This document shows, one piece after another, positions 1 through 7,302 of a DNA stretch of 48,968 nt (position 1 is the first letter of the stretch; each line of letters opens with the position of its first letter). The position numbers and the translations under genes were made by a program. The notes beneath the pieces were generated by a model. That model was given only the letters and a program-made list of their open reading frames with translations. It did no database searches and was not told where the DNA came from. This stretch comes from Planococcus sp. A6 (lineage in GTDB: Bacteria > Bacillota > Bacilli > Bacillales_A > Planococcaceae): assembly GCF_028823615.1 (NCBI RefSeq), contig NZ_JAPEHT010000006.1, forward strand, positions 1 to 48,968, given 5' to 3'.

Positions 1-684
1 ATCGGCTTCGCGTTTGACGGAAATACGGAATTCATCCGGACGCGATGCTTGGGACAAACTGTATTGGCGGTTGAAAAGGAACTCTTCTCCAGGGATTGCG
101 AGGCGGACCGTGATGTATTGGCCAGCTTCATAGCTCGGCACATTCTTGCCATCAGCCGGTTTTAAATAGAAGGAAGTGATATTTTCACTTTCTTTCACTT
201 TGCGTGCAATCGTGAAGTCTTTGAAGAAGCTCCAGCCGTTATCCTGGGTTTCGGATTTTTCGTACATGCCGTTCTCAATGCTGATGAAGACATCGGCGAT
301 GACGCCGTATGCTTCTGCCCAAGCGTTGATGACCTCATCTGTCGCGGCATCGCCGAGCACTTCTTTAATCGCTTTCAGCAAATATTCACCGACGATTGGG
401 TAATGTTCCGCTTTGACGCCGAGACTGACGTGTTTATTGGCAATCTGGACGACTACTGGAAGGATCGCTTCGAGATTATCGATGTGCACAGCAGCGGCAT
501 ACACCGTATTGGCAAGCGCCGTTTGCTGGCGGCCTTGTTTTTGGTTGGCTTGGTTAAAAATATTTAAGAGTTCCGGATGCGCTTCGAACATATTGCTGTA
601 AAAAACGGTTGTAATGGTTTTTCCGTGTTCAGCTAATACAGGGGCAGTGGATTTGACGATGGTTCTTGTTTGTTCGGATAACAT
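1..684 (-). CDS. hmp: Flavohemoprotein (nitric oxide dioxygenase), 3' part outside the window
   Basis: Reading leftwards from ATG at 684 there are 228 open codons to the window edge. The protein begins MLSEQTRTIVKSTAPVLAEH, a typical flavohemoglobin globin domain, with the proximal haem His in the segment NKHVSLGVKAEHYP near residue 86. From about residue 150 the ferredoxin-reductase-like FAD domain starts, with the FAD-binding stretch FNRQYSLS. The family oxidises NO to nitrate using O2 and NAD(P)H in the cytosol. AGGAGAG lies just upstream of the start. The gene diverges from nsrR, and an NsrR-type operator sits in the shared promoter region, which implies induction by NO. The NAD-binding domain is beyond the left edge. 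Confidence 0.95.
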   Translation of the reverse strand, partial: MLSEQTRTIVKSTAPVLAEHGKTITTVFYSNMFEAHPELLNIFNQANQKQGRQQTALANTVYAAAVHIDNLEAILPVVVQIANKHVSLGVKAEHYPIVGEYLLKAIKEVLGDAATDEVINAWAEAYGVIADVFISIENGMYEKSETQDNGWSFFKDFTIARKVKESENITSFYLKPADGKNVPSYEAGQYITVRLAIPGEEFLFNRQYSLSQASRPDEFRISVKREAD

Positions 685-739
685 AGTCAATCTCTCCTTT
701 TGTTTTCTATAATCCCACTATAAACCGAAAGGGATTTTA

Positions 740-762
740 AAGATATATTTAAAATACATCTT
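740..762. promoter_or_regulatory. NsrR-type operator between hmp and nsrR
   Basis: A near-perfect 11-1-11 inverted repeat (left arm AAGATATATTT, right arm AAATACATCTT, one mismatch) matches the known NsrR operator pattern upstream of hmp genes. A possible hmp -10 (TATAGT on the minus strand, 717-722) lies just downstream, so the operator covers the -35 side of that promoter. Assignment rests on motif similarity plus the adjacent nsrR gene. Confidence 0.75.
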
Positions 763-900
763 TAAAATTTAGACACATTTCATTTCACAGAAAAGTCACA
801 CATGGAATAATGGGCTGAAAAAGCCCCGATTCTGCAGATGCGTTTCCTTTCCAGAAATTATGGCGGCGCGTATAATAAACGTGCAGGGAAGGTGAAACCA

Positions 901-1335
901 ATGAGATTGACGATGTATACGGATTATTCATTACGCGTACTCATCTATTTGGGAACAAAAGAAGATGGCAAACTGACAACCATACAGGAAATTTCCGATG
1001 CTTATCATATATCGAAAAACCATTTGATGAAAGTGACGTTCGAACTCGGCAAAGCAGGATTTATCGAGACGGTCAGGGGCAGGGGAGGCGGTATTCGTTT
1101 GGCGGACCGTCCAGAGAACATCAATGTCGGCAAGGTCGTCCGTAGAATGGAAGAAGATTTCCACTTGGTGGAATGTTTCAACCCGGAGACCAATATGTGC
1201 CCGATTTCCCCGATCTGCGGGCTACGTGGTGTTCTTGGCAAAGCGCTGCATGCGTATCTGTCAGTATTGGATGAATACAATTTGCAAGATCTTCTATTTA
1301 ATAAAGAAGGATTACGCGATTTATTGCGCACGTAA
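901..1335 (+). CDS. nsrR: Rrf2-family NO-sensing repressor NsrR
   Basis: A 144-residue Rrf2-type winged-helix regulator starting MRLTMYTDYSLRVLIYLG at ATG 901, preceded by GGAAGGTG; an upstream in-frame ATG at 838 would add an unrelated tail. Three cysteines fall at residues 92, 100 and 106, exactly the spacing of the [4Fe-4S] ligands of Bacillus NsrR, and Asp8, the fourth-ligand position, is present. NsrR represses NO-responsive genes, and nitrosylation of its cluster relieves repression. Its position divergent from hmp with a matching operator between them supports direct, probably autoregulatory, control. Confidence 0.92.
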   Translation: MRLTMYTDYSLRVLIYLGTKEDGKLTTIQEISDAYHISKNHLMKVTFELGKAGFIETVRGRGGGIRLADRPENINVGKVVRRMEEDFHLVECFNPETNMCPISPICGLRGVLGKALHAYLSVLDEYNLQDLLFNKEGLRDLLRT

Positions 1336-1336
1336 A

Positions 1337-1366
1337 AAAGCCTCCGCTATCGGAGGCTTAGTTTTT
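1337..1366. terminator. Bidirectional terminator between nsrR and ydaG-like gene
   Basis: A 9-bp GC-rich stem (1339-1347 with 1351-1359, loop CTA) is flanked by A6 on the left and a T-run on the right, so it can end transcripts from both convergent genes. Confidence 0.85.
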
Positions 1367-1787
1367 ATAATTCGATTGTTTGTGGATCTTTGCCTTTGCG
1401 GTTCATTAAACGGACACGCGTTGGCGTAATTGCCAGGATGATCAAGTTCGGGTCTTCTGGGCCGTCGAACCAGCCGGTCAAGTGTTCGTTCCACACTTTG
1501 TCGATCAGCTCACGGTCATCCCGCAGCGACATCTGCCCTTCGATTTCTAGGAAGCTATCGCCGACGCCTTCCCCTTCGTAGCCAAGCAGGATATGGGCGT
1601 TAGGATTCTTCTCGAGCTCGTCCACTTTCTGCGTCTGCTTGCTTGTAGCCGTGTACAATGTAAATTCGTCATTGAAGAAGGTCATATAACGGGAATGCGG
1701 CTTGTTGTCTTTGATCGTTGCCAAAGTCCCGATCATGCTGTCTTCCAAAATTTTCAATGCTTGTTGTTTCAATTCTTGTTGTGCCAT
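1365..1787 (-). CDS. Pyridoxamine-5'-phosphate-oxidase-like general stress protein (YdaG/GSP26 type)
   Basis: This 140-residue protein has the split-barrel flavin-binding fold of the PNPOx-like family (segments SMIGTLATIKDNKPHSRYMTFF and FTLYTATSKQTQKVDELEKNPNAHILLGYE). Length and sequence pattern match B. subtilis YdaG, general stress protein 26, a sigma-B regulon member whose substrate is not established. It is too short to be PdxH and lacks that enzyme's C-terminal motif. AGGAGAG precedes the ATG. I found no convincing sigma-B promoter in the short upstream gap. Confidence 0.85.
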   Translation of the reverse strand: MAQQELKQQALKILEDSMIGTLATIKDNKPHSRYMTFFNDEFTLYTATSKQTQKVDELEKNPNAHILLGYEGEGVGDSFLEIEGQMSLRDDRELIDKVWNEHLTGWFDGPEDPNLIILAITPTRVRLMNRKGKDPQTIEL

Positions 1788-1828
1788 TCAAATCTCTCCT
1801 TTACGGTAGTATCGTTTATCGTTTGTCA

Positions 1829-1860
1829 GGAAAACTGCGGGCGACAAGCCCGCAGAAGAA
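1829..1860 (-). terminator. Terminator of the small acidic-protein gene
   Basis: On the minus strand an 8-bp stem (1835-1842 with 1848-1855) immediately follows the stop of the 1862-2092 gene and is followed by TTTT. Confidence 0.65.
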
Positions 1861-1861
1861 A

Positions 1862-2092
1862 TCATTCCGGATGTTTTTCCTCGCTTGCTGAATCATCTTT
1901 CGTATCACGGGGATTTTTTTCGTCTTTCATGTCCTGCTTCAAGTCTTCCAAAGGGATGGAATCCACATTCATTTCTTCTTCGTGCATTTCTGTCATGGTT
2001 TCTTTATCTGTCTTCACTTGCTCAGGATTGTCCATTGGAGCTCCGTCGCTTGTTTTGCGTTCCTTTTCGTTGAAACGGTCTTTTTCTGCCAT
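1862..2092 (-). CDS. Small highly acidic hypothetical protein
   Basis: A 76-residue, strongly charged and probably disordered protein, rich in Asp, Glu and Lys, with no hydrophobic segment, cysteine or recognisable domain. I chose ATG 2092 (MAEKDRFNEKERK) because AGGAGAGGTG lies at the right distance before it; the in-frame GTG at 2101 overlaps that ribosome site. It has its own terminator. It sits between a YdaG-like stress protein and a STAS regulator, so a stress link is possible, but no function can be read from the sequence. Confidence 0.65.
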   Translation of the reverse strand: MAEKDRFNEKERKTSDGAPMDNPEQVKTDKETMTEMHEEEMNVDSIPLEDLKQDMKDEKNPRDTKDDSASEEKHPE

Positions 2093-2226
2093 CGTTAGCA
2101 CCTCTCCTTTAGCGTTCTTGTCTATCTATTCCTTAATTGGAGTGCTTTAAAACATTAGAACTTGCTGGGGATACCCGGCTGGCGTATGATTATTTAATAG
2201 GGCTAAATAAGGAGGGTGGCTATACA

Positions 2227-3246
2227 ATGACGCAACAAACGAAGGTAAACGTGGGCGGCCTGGATTTTGAATGGGATCTCCCACAAGGGCGCTTTCTTTT
2301 CGAAGGGCAAAATTCTGTGCTGTTTTGGACTTCCACTGCAATGAAAATGTTCTTTGATTCCATCGAGGAAATTTCCGGGGAAGAAGCGGCCGCTGTCGTT
2401 TTGGAGTCGACTGGGTTTCGCCAAGGCCAGGTAGTCGGGGATTATTTCCATGGGATGGATGGGATTTCGGTTTTTAAAGCTTCCGAACTCATTACCAATA
2501 CATACGCATCAGCCGGCTGGGGAGTGGCTGCTATCCATAACCTGGATGTGGAAGCGGGCACCTTGGAAGTGACGCTGAAAAATAGCTGGGAATACCAGAT
2601 TAACCTGGCACAGGGAAAAAAGACCGGCGGCAGTTTTTTGCCGGCCCATTATGCAGGGATTTTCAGCTCGCTTCTGGACCGCAGCATTTGGTATGAAGTG
2701 GTCCACTCGCAAATCGAAGGGCATGATGAATGCCTGATCCGCTATTTCCCGTCAGAAGAGACGATTGAAAAGAACATCCATACGCTGGCGCGCCGTAAGG
2801 AATCGGAGAAAATCCGCGAACTCGAACAACTGGTGGATGAAAAGACAGCGGATCTCCATGACATGATCCGGGAAATTTCTTCGCCGCTAATTCCAGTGCT
2901 AGAAGATATTGTGGTCGTTCCGCTTCTCGGACGCTATGATGAAGCGCGTGCCGAAGAGTTATTGACCAAAACGCTTGAGAATTTGCCGAAATACAAAGCG
3001 CGTTATTTGCTGCTCGATTTGACCGGGCTGAATGAAAGCTTCAACCAGCATACGGCGATGCTGATCGAAAAATTAGGGTCTGCCGCGAATTTGATCGGTA
3101 CGAAAACGGTGCTGGCCGGTATTTCACCGCATACTAGCATGACCATCACAGAAGCGGCCGTAGACCTCTCTGGCTACGAATGCTTCCGTACGCTTCAACA
3201 CAGCATCCACTTTGCTTTGGCACAGAATGGCAAGACGATTATTTAA
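2227..3246 (+). CDS. V4R-like sensor domain + RsbR-type STAS protein
   Basis: A 339-residue protein with two recognisable halves. Residues about 25-185 look like the XylR_N/V4R small-molecule binding fold (segments SAGWGVAAIHNLDVEAG and GSFLPAHYAGIFSSLL, then a single Cys in HDECLIRYF). A short coiled linker (residues about 190-225) leads into a C-terminal STAS domain of the RsbR type (SSPLIPVLEDIVVVPLLG, LLDLTGL, LIGTKTVLAGISPHTS). RsbR paralogs form the stressosome that controls sigma-B, so a sensory co-antagonist is likely; the ligand is unknown. The start at ATG 2227 follows GGAGGGTG; upstream in-frame codons encode no family sequence. A poor sigma-B-like match upstream is listed among the rejected items. 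Confidence 0.75.
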   Translation: MTQQTKVNVGGLDFEWDLPQGRFLFEGQNSVLFWTSTAMKMFFDSIEEISGEEAAAVVLESTGFRQGQVVGDYFHGMDGISVFKASELITNTYASAGWGVAAIHNLDVEAGTLEVTLKNSWEYQINLAQGKKTGGSFLPAHYAGIFSSLLDRSIWYEVVHSQIEGHDECLIRYFPSEETIEKNIHTLARRKESEKIRELEQLVDEKTADLHDMIREISSPLIPVLEDIVVVPLLGRYDEARAEELLTKTLENLPKYKARYLLLDLTGLNESFNQHTAMLIEKLGSAANLIGTKTVLAGISPHTSMTITEAAVDLSGYECFRTLQHSIHFALAQNGKTII

Positions 3247-3249
3247 TAA

Positions 3250-3293
3250 TAAAGCTTTCCCTATTAGCAAAACGCATAGGGGAAGCTTTTTTT
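3250..3293 (+). terminator. Terminator after the STAS gene
   Basis: A long imperfect stem built from AAGCTTTCCCTAT and ATAGGGGAAGCTT ends in T7. It separates the STAS gene from the TPP-riboswitch transcript. Confidence 0.85.
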
Positions 3294-3310
3294 GGATATT
3301 TTTGAATAAA

Positions 3311-3338
3311 TTGGATAAAAATATAAAGAAAATACTAT
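3311..3338 (+). promoter_or_regulatory. Candidate sigma-A promoter for the TPP riboswitch/lipM-lipA transcript
   Basis: TTGGAT at 3311-3316, a 16-bp AT-rich spacer and TACTAT at 3333-3338, about 60 bp before the aptamer. The match is moderate and the region is AT-rich, so chance similarity is possible. Confidence 0.45.
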
Positions 3339-3395
3339 TTAGTATATTGAGATTTCTTGAAAGAAATGATAAGCTCGAGAAGAACAATACATAGC

Positions 3396-3491
3396 TGACC
3401 ACTGGGGGAGCCGGAATTGACTGGCTGAGACGAGCGAATGCTTGGACCCCTTGAACCTGATCTGGACCATGCCAGCGTAGGGAAGTGGTAC
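3396..3491 (+). ncRNA. TPP riboswitch (THI element) aptamer
   Basis: All hallmark segments are present in order: GGGGGAGCC, GGCTGAGA, ACCC, TTGAACCTGATCTGG and GCCAGCGTAGGGAAG. Closing stem P1 pairs 3398-3403 (ACCACT) with 3484-3489 (AGTGGT). The same 3' strand can instead form an anti-terminator: GGAAGTGGT at 3481-3489 pairs with ACCGCTTCC at 3516-3524, which is the 5' arm of the downstream terminator. TPP binding would stabilise P1, free the terminator and switch transcription off. The genes downstream are lipM-lipA, not thiamine genes. Confidence 0.95.
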
Positions 3492-3513
3492 GTATGCTTC
3501 CTTTTGCCTGCAT

Positions 3514-3547
3514 ACACCGCTTCCCCATGGGAAAGCGGTGTTTTTTT
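3514..3547 (+). terminator. Riboswitch-controlled intrinsic terminator upstream of lipM
   Basis: The stem 3515-3525 with 3531-3540, followed by T7, lies 23 nt after the TPP aptamer. Its 5' arm is shared with the predicted anti-terminator. It ends about 45 nt before the lipM start codon, with no gene between. Confidence 0.92.
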
Positions 3548-3591
3548 ATGGGCTTTGAAGTCATGCATAAGCTGAGAGGAGTTGAGACATT

Positions 3592-4428
3592 TTGGAGGAA
3601 ACATGGGGCTATATGGAGTCGGGGCTTTGCACGCCGGCACACAATATGGCAATGGATGAAGCATTGATGAACTGGCAGCGTAAGACAGGCATGAAGCCTG
3701 TGCTCCGATTTTATGGATGGGCGCCAGCCGGCATTTCAGTGGGATTTTTCCAGAAACTGAATGGCAGCATCGATCTCAAAAAAGCCGCGCAAATGGGCAT
3801 CCCTTTGGTCAGGAGGCAGACAGGCGGAAAAGCCGTACTCCACGATCAGGAGTTGACTTACAGCGTGGTGATACCGGAACATCATCCATCCATGCCGAAA
3901 TCAGTAAAAGAAGCGTATTTGGTCATTTCCCGAGGCTTGCTTGAAGGCTACCGCAATTTAGGCATTCAAGCAAAACTGGCTGCGGAGAAGAAGCGTTCGA
4001 AAGAATCTTCAGCGGTCTGCTTTGAAGAACCGTCTTGGCATGAATTGACTGTTGAGGGTCGAAAAGCGGCAGGAAGCGCGCAGACAAGAAAACAAGGCAT
4101 CATTTTGCAGCACGGCTCGATTCCGCTTCAGCTTGATGAAAACCAGTTGTTCGACTTGTTCGTGTACCCGAGTGAAGTGGTGAAGGAAAGGGCGCGTCAA
4201 GCTTTCCGAACACGTGCCGTTGCAATCAACGAACTAATGGAAGAACCGGCAAGTTTAGAAGAAGTGCAACAGGCATTCAAGGATGGATTTGAAACGGGGC
4301 TTGGCATCCGTCTAGAAAAATTCGAACCGCCAGCTGAACTATTGGAAGAAGTGCACGTGCTCGAAGCCAAATATGCAAGCGAAGAATGGAATCACAGACG
4401 AGAAGAGAAAGGGGAACTTATGCGATGA
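3592..4428 (+). CDS. lipM: Octanoyl-[acyl-carrier-protein]:protein N-octanoyltransferase LipM
   Basis: A 278-residue biotin/lipoate A/B transferase-fold protein beginning [25 protein letters not shown], colinear with B. subtilis LipM. Diagnostic segments are [35 protein letters not shown] and [13 protein letters not shown], where Cys143 corresponds to the catalytic cysteine of LipM. The enzyme moves octanoate from acyl carrier protein to GcvH, the first committed step of lipoate assembly. The start is TTG 3592, with AGAGGAG upstream. Its stop overlaps the lipA start (ATGA), so the two are translationally coupled. Transcription is predicted to be switched off by TPP through the leader riboswitch. 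A lipoate ligase (LplA) is less likely because of the LipM-type N-terminus and the lipA neighbour. Confidence 0.92.
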   Translation: MEETWGYMESGLCTPAHNMAMDEALMNWQRKTGMKPVLRFYGWAPAGISVGFFQKLNGSIDLKKAAQMGIPLVRRQTGGKAVLHDQELTYSVVIPEHHPSMPKSVKEAYLVISRGLLEGYRNLGIQAKLAAEKKRSKESSAVCFEEPSWHELTVEGRKAAGSAQTRKQGIILQHGSIPLQLDENQLFDLFVYPSEVVKERARQAFRTRAVAINELMEEPASLEEVQQAFKDGFETGLGIRLEKFEPPAELLEEVHVLEAKYASEEWNHRREEKGELMR

Positions 4429-5369
4429 CAAAAACAAAGCAGCGTGAACGTAAACCCGAATGGCTCAAAGTGAAATTGAACACCAATGAAACTTATAATG
4501 ATCTGAAGAAACTAATGCGGGAGAAAAATTTGAACACGGTATGTGAGGAAGCCAGATGCCCGAACATCCATGAATGCTGGAGTGAACGCCGCACCGCGAC
4601 CTTCATGATCCTGGGCGATACGTGTACAAGAGCGTGCCGGTTCTGCGCCGTCAAGACTGGGTTGCCGAACGAACTGGATTGGGGCGAGCCGGAGCGCGTA
4701 GCGGAATCGACAGAAATCATGAACTTGAAGCATGTCGTCGTTACAGCAGTTGCCCGTGATGATTTGAAAGATGGCGGTGCTGCCGTTTTTGCGGAAACTG
4801 TCCGTGCCATCCACCGGAAAATGCCAGAAACTACCGTCGAAATCTTGCCGTCCGACATGAAAGGCGATTACGAAAGCTTGCATATGTTGATGAGCAGCGA
4901 GCCGGATATTTTCAACCATAATATTGAAACGGTGCGGCGCCTGACCAAGCGTGTCCGTGCGAGAGCGACTTACGACCGTTCGCTGGAATTGCTATTGCGG
5001 GTCAAGGAAATCGCACCGCATGTGCCGACCAAATCAAGCATCATGGTTGGACTCGGGGAAACGAAAGAAGAGATTATCGAAGCGATGGATGATTTGTTGG
5101 CGCACAAAGTCGACATCATGACGATCGGCCAATATTTGCAACCGACATTGAAGCATTTGGACGTTGTCCGTTATTACCATCCGGACGAGTTCCAGGAATT
5201 GAAGGAAATCGCATTGGCGAAAGGCTTCAAGCATTGCGAGGCCGGCCCGATGGTGCGTTCTTCATACCATGCGGATGAGCAAGTGAACGAAACCGCTGTG
5301 CAGAAACGCATCAAATACATGAAAGGCGTCGAATCGACTGGCGCAAAAATCGAGCGTATCGAATTTTGA
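4425..5369 (+). CDS. lipA: Lipoyl synthase
   Basis: A 314-residue radical-SAM enzyme that inserts two sulfur atoms into protein-bound octanoyl groups to make lipoyl groups. It shows the auxiliary cluster motif with cysteines at 40, 45 and 51 ([12 protein letters not shown]), the radical-SAM CxxxCxxC at 67, 71 and 74, and the C-terminal RSSYHADEQ motif that supplies the serine ligand. The start is ATG 4425, overlapping the lipM stop by 4 nt with AAAGGGGAA upstream; an in-frame ATG at 4386 lies inside lipM and would add a non-family tail. With lipM it forms the endogenous lipoate pathway, placed here under a TPP riboswitch. Confidence 0.97.
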   Translation: MTKTKQRERKPEWLKVKLNTNETYNDLKKLMREKNLNTVCEEARCPNIHECWSERRTATFMILGDTCTRACRFCAVKTGLPNELDWGEPERVAESTEIMNLKHVVVTAVARDDLKDGGAAVFAETVRAIHRKMPETTVEILPSDMKGDYESLHMLMSSEPDIFNHNIETVRRLTKRVRARATYDRSLELLLRVKEIAPHVPTKSSIMVGLGETKEEIIEAMDDLLAHKVDIMTIGQYLQPTLKHLDVVRYYHPDEFQELKEIALAKGFKHCEAGPMVRSSYHADEQVNETAVQKRIKYMKGVESTGAKIERIEF

Positions 5370-5416
5370 AATAATGGGGCTAGTGTATAAAAACCTTTCT
5401 TAGAGGAGAGCTTGAA

Positions 5417-5914
5417 TTGAGGAAAATACTTATTGCGGCCATGCTGTTAGCTGCTGCGCTGTTCATTACTGGCGCATGCAGCCCGCTTCTGGCGGCAAAG
5501 GAACCAGACCTCTTTGAGTATGAAGGGGCGGTAGTAGGGAATAACAGTGCTGTCCTCAATACCCTTAACAGGCTGCCGGGCGCAGAGCATTTTACAGGCT
5601 TTGAATTGGAAACGAAACAACAGCCTTATGGAATCATCGCCTCTTACGATTGGACAGAAACCGCGTCATCGGATAAAGAAACCGCGGTCCGCAATGCAAC
5701 GTATTTGTTTACGCTGATCGACAATGTGGAGCGGGTCCAATTTGACTTCGACACAGGAGCAGGCGTTGAACAATACCGCTTAACGAGAGAGCGATTGCAA
5801 GCTTGGTACGAAGTGGATTTGACCGGAATTGATGAGCAAGAGAAATTGGAAGAGCTGATCGAACAATATTTGGATGAAGACCGAAAAATTGACGCGCTGT
5901 TAACACAATCCTGA
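5417..5914 (+). CDS. DUF4825-type lipoprotein
   Basis: A 165-residue exported lipoprotein. A hydrophobic signal (ILIAAMLLAAALFITGAC) ends in a lipobox with the lipidated Cys at 21. The mature part (YEGAVVGNNSAVLNTLNRLPGAEHFTGFELETKQQPYGIIASYDW) matches the DUF4825 pattern, a domain of unknown function in Bacillales lipoproteins and anti-sigma-like proteins. It starts at TTG 5417 with AGAGGAGAG upstream, 47 nt after lipA, so it may be cotranscribed with lipM-lipA. Nothing in it suggests a role in lipoate metabolism. Confidence 0.8.
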   Translation: MRKILIAAMLLAAALFITGACSPLLAAKEPDLFEYEGAVVGNNSAVLNTLNRLPGAEHFTGFELETKQQPYGIIASYDWTETASSDKETAVRNATYLFTLIDNVERVQFDFDTGAGVEQYRLTRERLQAWYEVDLTGIDEQEKLEELIEQYLDEDRKIDALLTQS

Positions 5915-5929
5915 AAATGCATGAAACCT

Positions 5930-5963
5930 AAAAAAGCAGGGCATTGGGCCACTGCTTTTTTAT
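5930..5963. terminator. Bidirectional terminator between the DUF4825 gene and pepT
   Basis: Stem AAAAGCAG/CTGCTTTT with A-tract and T-tract flanks, placed between the convergent DUF4825 and pepT genes. Confidence 0.75.
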
Positions 5964-6012
5964 GTTGAATTGTATTGAATAGATTTCCCGGGAAATTAAC
6001 GGGTAAAGCCAG

Positions 6013-7230
6013 TTATTTCGCGGTTTTTGCCACTTCCACAATCACTTGAGTCGCTTTTTCCATGTTTTCAGCGGAGATGAACTCGAATTTGCCGTGATAG
6101 TTTTCGCCGCCTGTGAAGATGTTCGGCGTCGGCAAGCCCATATAAGATAATTGGGATCCGTCCGTACCGCCGCGTACAGGGATGATGTCTGGGGACAGCC
6201 CCAATGTCTTCATCGCTTGTTCGGCCTGATCGACGATTTCCATCACCGGTTCGATTTTCTCGCGCATATTATAGTACTGGTCTTCGAGCTCGAGTTCGAT
6301 CGCTTGTTCACCGAATTCTTTTTGCAATTCGGCAGCCACTTGTTCCATATGGCGTTTTTTCGCTTCGAATTTGTCTTTATCGAAATCGCGCACAATGTAC
6401 TGAAGCACCGCTTGTTCGACGGAACCGTTGAAGTTGTTCAAGTGGATAAAGCCTTCGTAGCCTTCCGTTTTCTCAGGCACTTCAGCAGATGGCATTTCAG
6501 CCTGGAAGCGCGTCGCGACCGTAATAGCGTTGACCATTTTATTTTTGGCGGAGCCGGGGTGGACGCTGGTGCCGTGGACTGTCAATTTCGCGCTCGCGGC
6601 ATTAAAGCTTTCGTATTGAAGTTCGCCAAGTGGGCCGCCGTCCATCGTGTACGCATAGTCGGCGCCGAAACGGGCGACATCGAATTTATGCGGGCCGCGG
6701 CCGATTTCCTCATCCGGCGTGAAGCCGACGCGAATTTTGCCGTGTTCGATTTCCGGGTGTTCGATTAAATATTCCATGGCGGTCATGATTTCAGCGATTC
6801 CTGCTTTATTGTCGGCACCGAGTAAAGTCGTGCCATCTGTCGTGATTAAAGTATGGCCGATGTAATTCTGCAAGGCCGGAAAATCAGCCGTTTTCATTGT
6901 CACTTTGTCGTTTAATAAAATGTCTTTCCCGTCGTACTTTTCGATGCGCTGCGGGTTGACGCCTTTTCCGGTGAAGTCGGTGGCCGTGTCGACATGTGCC
7001 AGAAATCCGATGACAGGGCGCTGTTCTTCCGTGTTCGCCGGCAAAGTGCCGAATAAATAGCCGTGGTCGTCCACTTCGACTTCCTCTAAGCCGATGTTCT
7101 TCATTTCTTTTTCCAATTCAGCGAGTAAATCCCATTGCCCCGGTGTAGAAGGGGTTGCGTCATTTTCAAAATCGGATTGCGTGTCGATTTTGGCGTAGCG
7201 AATCAGGCGTTCGATCAATTTTTCGATCAT
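6013..7230 (-). CDS. pepT: Peptidase T (tripeptide aminopeptidase)
   Basis: A 405-residue M20B zinc aminopeptidase that removes the N-terminal residue from tripeptides in the cytosol. Metal and catalytic segments are in the family order: [41 protein letters not shown] and [23 protein letters not shown]. Length equals the family norm. AGGAGGCT lies just before the ATG. It is monocistronic and convergent with the lipoprotein gene. Confidence 0.96.
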   Translation of the reverse strand: MIEKLIERLIRYAKIDTQSDFENDATPSTPGQWDLLAELEKEMKNIGLEEVEVDDHGYLFGTLPANTEEQRPVIGFLAHVDTATDFTGKGVNPQRIEKYDGKDILLNDKVTMKTADFPALQNYIGHTLITTDGTTLLGADNKAGIAEIMTAMEYLIEHPEIEHGKIRVGFTPDEEIGRGPHKFDVARFGADYAYTMDGGPLGELQYESFNAASAKLTVHGTSVHPGSAKNKMVNAITVATRFQAEMPSAEVPEKTEGYEGFIHLNNFNGSVEQAVLQYIVRDFDKDKFEAKKRHMEQVAAELQKEFGEQAIELELEDQYYNMREKIEPVMEIVDQAEQAMKTLGLSPDIIPVRGGTDGSQLSYMGLPTPNIFTGGENYHGKFEFISAENMEKATQVIVEVAKTAK

Positions 7231-7302
7231 GGTAGAGCCTCCTATGTATGTAATGACTCCATTTTAACACGAAATTCGAAATACATAGAAAAACGCTGGT
7301 TT

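Noticed and set aside
2145-2172. Sigma-B-like promoter before the V4R/STAS gene
   Set aside because: CTTTAA and GGGGAT are present, but the spacer is 16 bp, outside the usual 12-15; too weak to list.
3485-3667. 60-codon ORF across the TPP riboswitch terminator
   Set aside because: It runs through the terminator and into lipM in another frame, has no ribosome site and no family sequence.
6151-6768. 205-codon plus-strand ORF opposite pepT
   Set aside because: Antisense shadow of a well-supported pepT; rich in His, Phe and Arg, with no ribosome site.
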